Shown piece after piece: positions 1 through 7,629 of a stretch of DNA of 13,344 bases (its first letter is position 1; the number at the start of each line of letters is the position of its first letter). The notes below the pieces were generated by a model. It saw nothing but the letters and a program-made list of their open reading frames with translations. It was not told the DNA's origin and did not search any database. The position numbers were made by a program, and so were the translations under genes. Source of the DNA: Lachnospiraceae bacterium (GTDB lineage Bacteria > Bacillota_A > Clostridia > Lachnospirales > Lachnospiraceae); assembly GCA_017516285.1 (NCBI GenBank), contig JAFXDD010000025.1, positions 1 to 13,344 of the forward strand, in the 5' to 3' direction.

Positions 1-10
1 CGGTGGGTCA

Positions 11-28
11 AAGCCCCGGGTGGGGCTT
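11..28 (-). terminator. GC-rich stem-loop, probable end of the six-gene operon
   Basis: AAGCCCC (11-17) pairs perfectly with GGGGCTT (22-28) around a 4-nt loop. It is the most GC-rich local hairpin in the window and lies about 115 nt beyond the stop codon of the last minus-strand gene. Read on the minus strand it is followed only by a short T run and then GACCC, so it is not a textbook intrinsic terminator. It could work in either direction, or it could belong to an element continuing past the window edge. Confidence 0.45.
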
Positions 29-33
29 ATTAA

Positions 34-70
34 AGTGCCTCTATTCGATGAACTGTCATCCACAGGCACT
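34..70 (-). terminator. Nested stem-loop downstream of the last lipoprotein gene
   Basis: The outer stem AGTGCCT (34-40) pairs with AGGCACT (64-70). Inside it GATGA (47-51) pairs with TCATC (56-60) around a 4-nt loop. On the minus strand the outer stem is followed by TTAATAA and then by the GC-rich hairpin at 11-28. Two consecutive structures after the operon's last stop codon suggest a termination or RNA 3'-end stabilising region. A structured leader for the next gene, outside the window, is the alternative. Confidence 0.4.
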
Positions 71-141
71 CAAAAAGAACAGTAGATTGGTACTTTGGAT
101 AAACACATCCATTTTTAAATTACAGTTTGCGGAAACTCAAG

Positions 142-2550
142 TTATCTGCTTTCATTGATAAAGATATCCATTCTGGACTGAATAACGCTAGCAACATCGT
201 CTACAGTCCTATCTCCGCTAAAGTAACCCTCTACATCCTCAGAAATAATTTCCATAGCCTTTTGATAATCATAACCGCCCTTTTTGTCGATGCTTAAGAT
301 AAAATCAAGCCACTTCTGTGCTTCTTCCTTGGTTGCAGGCTCCATTGGAATCTCCTGTTCCCCAATCCAAACAGAATTATTATACTCAACCTTTTCACCA
401 TTTTCATCAATCCAATAAGGCTTTGTAGTAATGGTCATGGCCTGCGCTTCCAAGGCCTCCTTTAAAATAGGAAGTCCGTAAATATAAAACACATCCGCGT
501 CCTCTTCCGGCATCTGGGCATCTCTGCTTATAAAGCTTTTTACAAAATCCCATGCGCCTTCGATATTGGCACTTTTAGCGGAAATTGCATAAGACTCTAT
601 TGCACTAAGTACGCTCCCTTGTCCATTATCATTCGGGAAACCTACAGGTGTAACTTCTTCGGTAAAGTTTCTGAAACCGCCAGACCATGCCTCATAGATA
701 GAGTAAATAGTAGTCTGACATAACAGGGTTCTGTCCTCAATATACTGACTCTGATAGGTCAACCAGTAATCATCATCACTATAAAGCTCATCCCAATTAA
801 TTTCTGCCGGAAAAGAATTGGCATACACTAAAATATCTTTAAACGTATCTGTATTAAAATGACACTCTCCGGTTGCCTCATCCACCAGCTCAGAATAGCT
901 GAAGGTCATGGCGTTATTTAATGCATTAATCTTGGTCATTTCAGAAAACACCTGTGCTTCCGGATACTTTGCCTGAACAGCAGCCAGCTCATCCCATGTC
1001 AAACTGGTATCCTCACCAAAGATACTGGTCTTACCCAGAACCGTCCATGCATAGAACTTTGTCGGAAGCTCATAAAGCTTATCGTTTATTTCATATGCCT
1101 TAAATACATTTTCCGCATAATCTGCACGATTAATAGTCTTGTCATTATCCATAAGCTCATAGAAATCAACCAGAATGCCTTTGGAAGCATAATTTTCTAA
1201 TGGAAGCTCTGTAGAACAATTGATAATATCAGGAATATTCCCGGAAATAATCTCATTATTTAACTTGGTAATCCCCGCCTGCCAATCTTCATTTGTTCCG
1301 TATTGGGAATAGTCCTCCACCAGTATCTTATACTTGTCACTTTTTCTATTATACTCTATAACCGCTATTTTCGTTTCCGTATCGGTTCCGTAAGTAGCCA
1401 TGGTAAGCACCTCTCTGTCCGGAACATTTTCAGGTGCCACCTTAGCAAAAACAGCTATATGATTTTCATACTCTACAATATCATTATAAATAGCAATAAA
1501 ATGCTCACTATCCTGAAAACAGATGTTACGCACTCTTCCGGTAGCCAAATTACTGTTAATATAATCCATAATAAGCTTTGGCTCTGTGTCTCCCAGATTA
1601 TATCCATAAATACCGGTACTGTTTGCCAGAATCATTTCATAACCACTGTTCGTACCATCATAAATGGTATAATTCGACAAGGTATCCATTACTGCTACCT
1701 CTTCGATAATTTCGCCCTTGCGAAGGTCTATTATGGCGTAAGACTGCTTGGTATAATCTTCGTTCCAAGTAGCAAATACCGGCTGACCATTCTTATAAAA
1801 GGCAACGTTATACAGGTCTCTTGTTACGTCGGTAGCCTCGTACTGTCCTACTACTCCACCAGTTTTGTCAATTTCAAATATAATTTCATTGCAAAGCAGA
1901 TAAAGTGTGTCCGCTTCTGACTCGATCATTGTATTTACATAAATATATGTGTCTTCCTTCGTCAGCTCACTGATATTGGTTTTTGCAAGCTCTTCACCAT
2001 TTTCATCGCACAAAATAACATACAACGTAGACTCATAAACCTCGGTTTCCTGATTGTACTTCTCAAAGCCATCGATATATGCCAGTTTGCCATCATTCAA
2101 AATCTGGTATCCGTAAATATTGTGCCATACATCCTCTTCCTCGACTACCTCTATAGTAGCTCCTGCAGCCACTGCTAACGCTGCCTTCTCCACAGCCAGC
2201 GGAACTGCTTCTTCTACAGGCACATCATAGTTCTCCCAGATTTGCTCGTAAATCACATGACTGCCGACTATATTCCCTTCATAATCTGCTGCCACATAGC
2301 AAATCTGATAACCATTGTCCATATAAACATCTGCAATCAGGTAAACCTTGTCACCCACAGCCTTGGCCTGGCTGATATTATAGTCATTGCCCTCAAAAAT
2401 TTCTGAGAAATCTGCCAAATCGTTGGTATCAAATACCCCTTCCTTGCTGGCAGCATTTTTAGCCGAATTATCCACCTTTTGGTCACCACAAGCTGCCATA
2501 GAAACCACCATAACCACCGTCAAAATAAGTGCTAATAATTTTTTCTTCAT
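142..2550 (-). CDS. Extracellular solute-binding lipoprotein with N-terminal beta-propeller-like domain (second copy)
   Basis: 802 aa. A lysine-rich N terminus and hydrophobic stretch lead to the lipobox SMAAC, so Cys21 should be lipidated and the protein anchored outside the membrane. Residues about 45-375 are beta-rich with repeated short hydrophobic strands and turns (for example DKVYLIADVY, GKLAYIDGFE, EIIFEIDKTGG), resembling an irregular propeller. From about residue 380 (EVLTMATYGTD) a family-1 solute-binding fold begins, with IPDIINCST and KLYELPTKFYAWTVLG. Ordinary family-1 binding proteins are 400-450 aa, so the N-terminal half is an addition. The architecture and several motifs match the other lipoprotein at 7628-9949, including the C-terminal VDDVAxxIQxR. 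An AGGAGG site at 2560-2565, 9 nt before the ATG, supports the start. It begins 22 nt after the MacB-like gene and is the last gene of the operon. The ligand is unknown; carbohydrate is inferred only from the linked permeases. Confidence 0.88.
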   Translation of the reverse strand: MKKKLLALILTVVMVVSMAACGDQKVDNSAKNAASKEGVFDTNDLADFSEIFEGNDYNISQAKAVGDKVYLIADVYMDNGYQICYVAADYEGNIVGSHVIYEQIWENYDVPVEEAVPLAVEKAALAVAAGATIEVVEEEDVWHNIYGYQILNDGKLAYIDGFEKYNQETEVYESTLYVILCDENGEELAKTNISELTKEDTYIYVNTMIESEADTLYLLCNEIIFEIDKTGGVVGQYEATDVTRDLYNVAFYKNGQPVFATWNEDYTKQSYAIIDLRKGEIIEEVAVMDTLSNYTIYDGTNSGYEMILANSTGIYGYNLGDTEPKLIMDYINSNLATGRVRNICFQDSEHFIAIYNDIVEYENHIAVFAKVAPENVPDREVLTMATYGTDTETKIAVIEYNRKSDKYKILVEDYSQYGTNEDWQAGITKLNNEIISGNIPDIINCSTELPLENYASKGILVDFYELMDNDKTINRADYAENVFKAYEINDKLYELPTKFYAWTVLGKTSIFGEDTSLTWDELAAVQAKYPEAQVFSEMTKINALNNAMTFSYSELVDEATGECHFNTDTFKDILVYANSFPAEINWDELYSDDDYWLTYQSQYIEDRTLLCQTTIYSIYEAWSGGFRNFTEEVTPVGFPNDNGQGSVLSAIESYAISAKSANIEGAWDFVKSFISRDAQMPEEDADVFYIYGLPILKEALEAQAMTITTKPYWIDENGEKVEYNNSVWIGEQEIPMEPATKEEAQKWLDFILSIDKKGGYDYQKAMEIISEDVEGYFSGDRTVDDVASVIQSRMDIFINESR

Positions 2551-2572
2551 ACGCTAGCCCCTCCTTTTAAAT

Positions 2573-3709
2573 TTAATCCTCATCAAAACTTAAAATTTTG
2601 TTATGCTTTTTTTGTTTTGCTTCTTCTTTTTGTCTATGCCGCTTAACACTGAGATCATATCCCAAAGCCTTGATATTTTCAAAGACCTGTCGAGCACGCC
2701 ACTTGCGATGCAGCCATATATACCATATAAAGCCCACAAAGGCTATGATGGCATATGCCAAAAGAAAAAGCTCCACCAGTAAAATACCTGCCAGAATATC
2801 CTCGTAACCTCTGGCTATATTTTCCCAATATGGGAAGGTAATACCGCTAAGTCCCATGGAACGGGTTCCGGTCTGCTTGATAATCTCAATCAAAGACATA
2901 AAATCAAATCGATTCTGATGCTCCATAACAGCCACGTCCATGCCATCACACTGCTTCTGTACCAGCCCCAGTGCAAAACCCGTTACCGGATTAGGAATCA
3001 AATATTCTACCGTTTCCAGTCCGTGATACTGCCCATGCTCATAGAGTGTGGCGTGAGATACAAAAATGCAGCTTTCATCATTGCCTGCCGCATCATTTAA
3101 GTAACCGGACTCTCTTTCGTAGACACCCACTACCATATGCGGTGTGCCGTCTATCATAATAAACATGCCTACTACATCATTGCTGCCAAAAAGCTTCCAT
3201 GCTGTGTCTGTATCCAGAATAACACGATCCTGCATCAAATCACTTTCACTAAAGTATCCACCGTACAAAAGCTTTAACGGATGGAACTGAAAGAAATCCC
3301 CACCTACACCGTATGCTTTGACTGTGGCATTTCCATGCTCTGTCTTTGCACTGATAGTGCCGGCCGCACTATAACCATACACTGCCAGTCTGGCTGTAGG
3401 ATTCTCCGTCTCCGTAGTAATAGACGCTGTTTCTAACTCAGATAAAATCTGATGATACCAAAGTTCCATCTGATACTCAGTACCCTCCAGACTATTCCTG
3501 AGACCATACTTTTCCGCCTCAGAAAAATAGATGCTGACATGTGCAGTATCTCCTTCATTATCCCACAGAGCAGCTACCTGTTCATGAGGCAACGCCTCCT
3601 TCAGCACCCCGGATAATATATGCAGCCCCAATGCCAGCAAAGCACTTACAAGGCATGTAAAAAGTAAAATCCATTGTCTTTTGGACAATCTAAACGAAAT
3701 ACGCTTCAT
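2573..3709 (-). CDS. Two-helix membrane protein with a MacB-type periplasmic core domain (ABC permease-like, lacking the FtsX helices)
   Basis: 378 aa from the ATG at 3709. This start is preferred to an upstream ATG at 3754 because AGGAGAGG (3713-3720) sits just before it and the upstream choice would run into the adaptor gene. One helix (about 12-34) is followed by a roughly 270-residue external domain with MacB_PCD hallmarks: GVGGDFFQFHPLKLLYGG, then VILDTDTAWKLFG, then G(x)FIMIDG and MVVGVYERE. A second helix (about 305-333) is followed by a strongly basic 45-residue tail. Full MacB/YknZ-type permeases have four helices, three of them after this domain, which dock on an ATPase. Here only one follows and no ATPase gene is adjacent, so active transport by this protein alone is doubtful. 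Directly downstream of the MacA-like adaptor gene (10 nt between stop and start), it probably forms a complex with that adaptor. Confidence 0.82.
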   Translation of the reverse strand: MKRISFRLSKRQWILLFTCLVSALLALGLHILSGVLKEALPHEQVAALWDNEGDTAHVSIYFSEAEKYGLRNSLEGTEYQMELWYHQILSELETASITTETENPTARLAVYGYSAAGTISAKTEHGNATVKAYGVGGDFFQFHPLKLLYGGYFSESDLMQDRVILDTDTAWKLFGSNDVVGMFIMIDGTPHMVVGVYERESGYLNDAAGNDESCIFVSHATLYEHGQYHGLETVEYLIPNPVTGFALGLVQKQCDGMDVAVMEHQNRFDFMSLIEIIKQTGTRSMGLSGITFPYWENIARGYEDILAGILLVELFLLAYAIIAFVGFIWYIWLHRKWRARQVFENIKALGYDLSVKRHRQKEEAKQKKHNKILSFDED

Positions 3710-3719
3710 ATGCCTCTCC

Positions 3720-5621
3720 TTAATCCGGCAAACGGATAAGCTGTCCTGCCTCAACCGGCTTTGTAGAAGTTGTAATTACAAATTCGTAGCCATACAGCGC
3801 ACCCTTTACAGCAGACTGGGTGTCATCACTGCCAAGCACCTCTACATCCACACGCTCTGCGTAATAACGATTACCTAAAGGAGAACTCTTTTGAGATACA
3901 ATTAAAATAAATTTACCATTGTTGTCCTCACGAATAGCACTGTTTGGCACGATGTAATCATAATTTGCACTCTTTTGACCGATAGAAATATTTAAATTCT
4001 GTCCATCACTGACGTCACCCTCTACCGTAAATACTAAAACCTTGTTGGCCTGAGGATTGCTTCTGTCTGCCTTAATCTGCTTTAATACAGCTGTTACATT
4101 GGAATAATACCAGGAATTCTGAATATCTGCGATATCACCCACACTTAATCTCTGTGCCTGCTCCTTTGTCACGGTTACTTCCATGGTAAAGCCCTTACCA
4201 TCCGGCAAAATCGTAGCAACCGCATTGCCTGCAGTGGTACTTTCCCCTGCTGTTAAATATAAATCCTGCACCGTGCCGGAAACAGGTGCTATAATACTCG
4301 CTTCCTCAGAACCTCCGTTTAGCTTGGCAATCAGTGCTTTTTGCTCATTAATCTGTGCTAACTGTGCGGAAAGAGCACTTTCCTGTGACATCTGGGTCAA
4401 TAACGCATTTAAAGCACTCTGCTTTTCAGACAATATTCCGTTCTGCTCATTTACGTATTCCTGATTAATTCGAATAACCTCATTATACTGTGCAATTGCA
4501 CCGGAGCGATCCGGACCTGCTATTTCATAAGCATTTAAAGCGGTCTTCTCTGCTGCCTTGGCATTTTCCAGTGTAACAGAAGCATCTGCAACTGCCTGAT
4601 ATTTTGCCTGTTCCTTCTGAGCCGCCTCTAAATCCCCCTGTGCTTTACTAAGGTCACCATAAACCGGATTGTTCATATGATTTGTCAATGCTGTCTGTGC
4701 ATCTGTCCAAGCCTGCTGTGCCGCTGCCTTTGCTGCTTCATCACCTGCAGCCGTAGCACTTTCCAGATTTGCCTTTGCAGTCTCAAGAGCAGTTTCATAG
4801 CCTCTACGCATTGCCTCTGCCTGCTTATATACATCGCCGCTTGTAATGCTATTAACTGCTGCCAGTGCCCCAGTAACCTTTTGATTTGCTTCGGACAGCT
4901 TTGCATTTGCTCCCTCTACCGTCTTTGCCACGTCAAGCTTATTCTCTGCATCATACACAGCCACCTCTGCTGCCTTGCCGGCATTTTCTAAACCGACCTC
5001 TGCCTGCTGTCTATTCGCCATACTTGCCTCATACTCCTGACGCTTTACGATAGAATCCGCGCTTCCTTCCTTCTCCGCATTGGCCTTGTGCTCTTCTACA
5101 TTTTTGATTTCTGCCACATACAGCGCAATGTGATCCTCTAAAGCCTTGATTTCATTCTTTAAAGCATCAATCTGACTCTTATATGTATTAAAATCCGTAA
5201 ATTGGCCACTCAAAATTTTGTTGGTAGTTACAGGATCAATCTCTGCTGCCAGTGCGCTTTTACGATAACTGTCCAACAGCTGCTCTAATGTCTTCTGAGC
5301 CTCTTTTAACTCCGTACTGTCACCTTCCTCCAGATAAATCAACACATCGCCCTTCTCTACATGGTCACCATTTCTGACCAAAACACTGGCAATATCTCTG
5401 GTAGACTCTGCCTTTACCATATATGGGTCACCTGCCGTAATAGTGCCACTGCCTCTTACCTTGGCCTGAATGCTGCCGCTGGTAACATACTGTGCAGATA
5501 CCTCCGGCAAAGAATGATTCATAATTGTATTAGAAAAGAAAGTTAATACCAGCATTACTGCCAAAAAGACAATTGCTGCATTTTTAATCCAGTCTCTTTT
5601 CTTTCTTGTTTGATCGTTCAT
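3720..5621 (-). CDS. HlyD/MacA-like membrane-fusion adaptor with a very long coiled coil
   Basis: 633 aa. A single membrane anchor (about 13-31) has a short basic cytoplasmic end. The first half of a biotinyl-lipoyl-like domain (about 48-98, with RDIASVLVRNGDHVEKGD) is followed by about 330 residues of alanine-, glutamate-, lysine- and glutamine-rich helix (about 103-435), then the second lipoyl half (IIAPVSGTVQDLYLTAGES, near 442) and beta-barrel and membrane-proximal regions to the C terminus. This order is that of MacA/HlyD/YknX adaptors, but the helical arm is longer than the 60-150 residues usual for YknX or MacA. In a cell with no outer membrane such an arm could span the cell wall or hold several helical hairpins. 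A GAGG site 8 nt before the ATG supports the start. Its stop codon overlaps the ribosome binding site of the next gene. Partners are probably the MacB-like protein and perhaps the binding lipoproteins. Confidence 0.88.
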   Translation of the reverse strand: MNDQTRKKRDWIKNAAIVFLAVMLVLTFFSNTIMNHSLPEVSAQYVTSGSIQAKVRGSGTITAGDPYMVKAESTRDIASVLVRNGDHVEKGDVLIYLEEGDSTELKEAQKTLEQLLDSYRKSALAAEIDPVTTNKILSGQFTDFNTYKSQIDALKNEIKALEDHIALYVAEIKNVEEHKANAEKEGSADSIVKRQEYEASMANRQQAEVGLENAGKAAEVAVYDAENKLDVAKTVEGANAKLSEANQKVTGALAAVNSITSGDVYKQAEAMRRGYETALETAKANLESATAAGDEAAKAAAQQAWTDAQTALTNHMNNPVYGDLSKAQGDLEAAQKEQAKYQAVADASVTLENAKAAEKTALNAYEIAGPDRSGAIAQYNEVIRINQEYVNEQNGILSEKQSALNALLTQMSQESALSAQLAQINEQKALIAKLNGGSEEASIIAPVSGTVQDLYLTAGESTTAGNAVATILPDGKGFTMEVTVTKEQAQRLSVGDIADIQNSWYYSNVTAVLKQIKADRSNPQANKVLVFTVEGDVSDGQNLNISIGQKSANYDYIVPNSAIREDNNGKFILIVSQKSSPLGNRYYAERVDVEVLGSDDTQSAVKGALYGYEFVITTSTKPVEAGQLIRLPD

Positions 5622-5658
5622 ATATAATTCCTCGTCTTTCTATAGTGATTAACCGTAA

Positions 5659-5677
5659 CTGTTCAAGTATTGAACAG
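5659..5677 (-). promoter_or_regulatory. Short intercistronic stem-loop between permease and adaptor genes
   Basis: CTGTTCAA (5659-5666) pairs perfectly with TTGAACAG (5670-5677) around a 3-nt loop, 6 nt after the stop of the MalG-type permease gene. No T run follows on the minus strand, so it is more likely an RNA-stability or processing element than a terminator. A protein-binding palindrome is also possible. Confidence 0.5.
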
Positions 5678-5683
5678 ATGCTA

Positions 5684-6613
5684 TTAACCCTTGATACCGC
5701 CCTGGTAGGTAATACCTTCTACCAGATAATCCTCACCATACAAGAATACCAATAAGCTTGGCACCATATAAATGGTGGCAACCGCAAAGGCCAGTCCCAG
5801 CTCTCCGGTATTAATCTTGCTTAAGAATACACTAAGCGGGTGCATCTCAGTATCACCCAATAAAATCAATGGCTGCTCTACCATATTCCAATAATCTATA
5901 AATAACAGTATGGCTGCAGAGCAAAGTGCACTCTTACACAACGGCATACTGATAGAAGTAAATATCTGCAGCTCACCGGCACCGTCAATCTCCGCCGCTT
6001 CAATGACACCAAAAGGTATTCGCCTCATATATTTGGTCAGCAGGAAAACTGCAAAAGGTGAAAAGATACCGGGCAGCCAAATAGCCCATCTGGTATCTAA
6101 GAGATTTAACCAGTCACTGACCAGATAGTTTGGCACCAAAGTAACCTGATAAGGCATCAGCATTAAAATGATATATGCAAAGAAGATAATTTCTCTAAGC
6201 TTCCCCCTGTACCTGCTAAAGCCATAGGCTGCAAGTGCCGCCACCAAAAGCTGAAAACCCACAATAGGCACTACCAAAATTACAGAATTCCAAAATTTCA
6301 ATAAATATTCAGGACTCTTTAATAACACAGTAGCATACTGGGTAAAGGATACCATATCCGGTATAAATTTTAAATTAATCTTCTCAGAAATATAAACCTT
6401 ACCACCGCTTTCATTTTTGGCAAAAATCTGACCATAGTTGGCATTTATCTCCGACTCGGCCATAAAAGAATTGGTTATGGTAAGTACAATAGGTGTCAAA
6501 AACAATACCGCAAATACAGCTGCTATGATAAATGCAAGGGACAACCGCACAAAACGGATACGTTTATCACGTTTTTTGGCTTTGGAAATGGTATGTATTT
6601 TCTGTTTTTTCAT
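5684..6613 (-). CDS. Carbohydrate ABC transporter permease, MalG type (CUT1 family)
   Basis: 309 aa. A basic N terminus and first helix (about 25-48) are followed by a long external loop (about 51-105) and five more hydrophobic segments, the usual MalG layout. The ATPase-contact loop at residues 205-224 is canonical: EAAEIDGAGELQIFTSISMP. The C terminus (VEGITYQGGIKG) is typical of this family, where VxGLTxGAVKG is common. The ATG shares one base with the stop codon of the preceding permease gene (TGATG), indicating translational coupling. Its role is one half of the membrane channel for a solute delivered by the lipoprotein. No ATPase gene is present nearby, which is common for CUT1 systems in Firmicutes that use a shared MsmX-like ATPase. 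Confidence 0.93.
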   Translation of the reverse strand: MKKQKIHTISKAKKRDKRIRFVRLSLAFIIAAVFAVLFLTPIVLTITNSFMAESEINANYGQIFAKNESGGKVYISEKINLKFIPDMVSFTQYATVLLKSPEYLLKFWNSVILVVPIVGFQLLVAALAAYGFSRYRGKLREIIFFAYIILMLMPYQVTLVPNYLVSDWLNLLDTRWAIWLPGIFSPFAVFLLTKYMRRIPFGVIEAAEIDGAGELQIFTSISMPLCKSALCSAAILLFIDYWNMVEQPLILLGDTEMHPLSVFLSKINTGELGLAFAVATIYMVPSLLVFLYGEDYLVEGITYQGGIKG

Positions 6614-7539
6614 CAGCCTTCCACATCCCTTCCATAATAATTTTCAATGGTAAACATGATACCGATGATAATAATCATAAAGATACTCATCAGTACTGCT
6701 GCTGCGGACAAATTCTGATAATCCAGTCTGCCGAACATATTATTCATATAATGCTGCAGCATATAAATAGTATCTACCGGATAGTCACCGGTCAAAAGAT
6801 ATATCTCTCTAAATACCTTAAAAGAATTAATCAATGACATAATTGTGACAAACAATATAGTTGAGGACATAAATCTAAGCTTAATGTGCCAGAATATCTG
6901 CCACTTATTGGCATTTTCCAGTCTGGCCACCTCAACTAAATCCTCCGGAATATTGGATAGTGCTGCCATAAACAATATCATGTTGTAGCCCAAATTCTTC
7001 CATAAGAAAAGTACTACAACCACAATATATGCCTTGTCTGATTTCAACCAGTCGATTTTGTCCATGCCAAATGCACCAAGCCACTCATTTACCGCACCGT
7101 TATAGTGAAAAAGCACCTGCCAGATTAACACAATACTGGCCACCGGAACCATCATTGGACTTAAGAAAAAGGTCCTGAACTGGCTTCGGAAGGGTATTTT
7201 CCACTCCAATACAATAGCCAGTACCAGCGACAGTACTACTGCTAAGGGAACTGCAATTACTGAAAATGTCAGGGTATTCGCTACTGCTTTCTTAAAGGCA
7301 CCATTCCCTATTACCCTTACAAAATTATCAAGCCCCGTAAACGCCATATTGATGGGATTGTCCGCTAACGAATAGGCGATAACTACTATAAACGGCAAGA
7401 TAAAAAAGGCCATTACCCCCAAAAAGCTGGGAGCCAGAAACAAAGCGGAAACACGCTTATTGTGCTTTTCATGCCTGCCTCGTTTACCGGCCCAATGCTT
7501 GTATTTCCGATCTATCTTCAGCCTCTTCATTTTGCCCAC
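6613..7539 (-). CDS. Carbohydrate ABC transporter permease, MalF type (CUT1 family)
   Basis: 308 aa with a long basic N-terminal tail, then six hydrophobic segments (first about 31-57, last about 276-298). The GLDNFVRVI segment after helix 1 and the overall size match MalF/LacF-like permeases. The ATPase-contact loop is degenerate: at residues 203-222 it reads EVARLENANKWQIFWHIKLR, where the family norm is EAAxxDGAxxxxxFxxIxLP. The invariant Gly is Asn and the final Pro is Arg. The partner permease keeps the canonical loop. The start is either GTG at 7539 or ATG at 7530, three codons later; purine-rich AGGAAAGGAAGG could serve both. It lies downstream of the lipoprotein gene, separated by a large stem-loop. 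Confidence 0.92.
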   Translation of the reverse strand: MGKMKRLKIDRKYKHWAGKRGRHEKHNKRVSALFLAPSFLGVMAFFILPFIVVIAYSLADNPINMAFTGLDNFVRVIGNGAFKKAVANTLTFSVIAVPLAVVLSLVLAIVLEWKIPFRSQFRTFFLSPMMVPVASIVLIWQVLFHYNGAVNEWLGAFGMDKIDWLKSDKAYIVVVVLFLWKNLGYNMILFMAALSNIPEDLVEVARLENANKWQIFWHIKLRFMSSTILFVTIMSLINSFKVFREIYLLTGDYPVDTIYMLQHYMNNMFGRLDYQNLSAAAVLMSIFMIIIIGIMFTIENYYGRDVEG

Positions 7540-7563
7540 CTTCCTTTCCTTTTGATTTTATAT

Positions 7564-7610
7564 AGCGAAAATAGTCTAATATCATTTTGAATATTAGACT
7601 CATTTTCACT
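7564..7610 (-). promoter_or_regulatory. Long intercistronic stem-loop between binding-protein and permease genes
   Basis: AGTCTAATAT (7573-7582) pairs with ATATTAGACT (7591-7600) around an 8-nt loop. The stem continues past a one-base bulge (7601) with GAAAAT (7567-7572) against ATTTTC (7602-7607), plus two further pairs after a mismatch (7564-7565 with 7609-7610). This gives about 18 base pairs. By analogy with malE-malF regions, it probably protects the lipoprotein mRNA and lowers permease expression. The weak T content after it argues against full termination. Confidence 0.7.
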
Positions 7611-7612
7611 CA

Positions 7613-7629
7613 AAAAAGCTTCGCTCTTT
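7613..7629 (-). terminator. Mini-hairpin with T run at the lipoprotein stop codon
   Basis: On the minus strand AAAGAGC and GCTTTTT close a GAA triloop (one G-T pair), starting inside the TAA stop of the 773-aa lipoprotein gene and ending in six Ts. It resembles a small leaky terminator or attenuator. With the stem at 7564-7610 it makes a two-step barrier before the permease genes. Confidence 0.45.

Noticed and set aside
1303..1920. 205-codon open frame on the plus strand
   Set aside because: It lies wholly antisense to the 802-aa lipoprotein gene, has no ribosome binding site, and its product shows no domain-like pattern; it reflects base composition of the real gene.
3710..3754. Upstream ATG giving a 393-aa MacB-like protein
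   Set aside because: The extra 15 residues would overlap the adaptor gene and precede the strong AGGAGAGG site, which points to the ATG at 3709.
4677..4991. Cysteine-rich 104-codon open frame on the plus strand
   Set aside because: It is antisense to the alanine- and glutamine-rich coiled coil of the adaptor; the cysteines come from reading GCA/GCT-type repeats in reverse.
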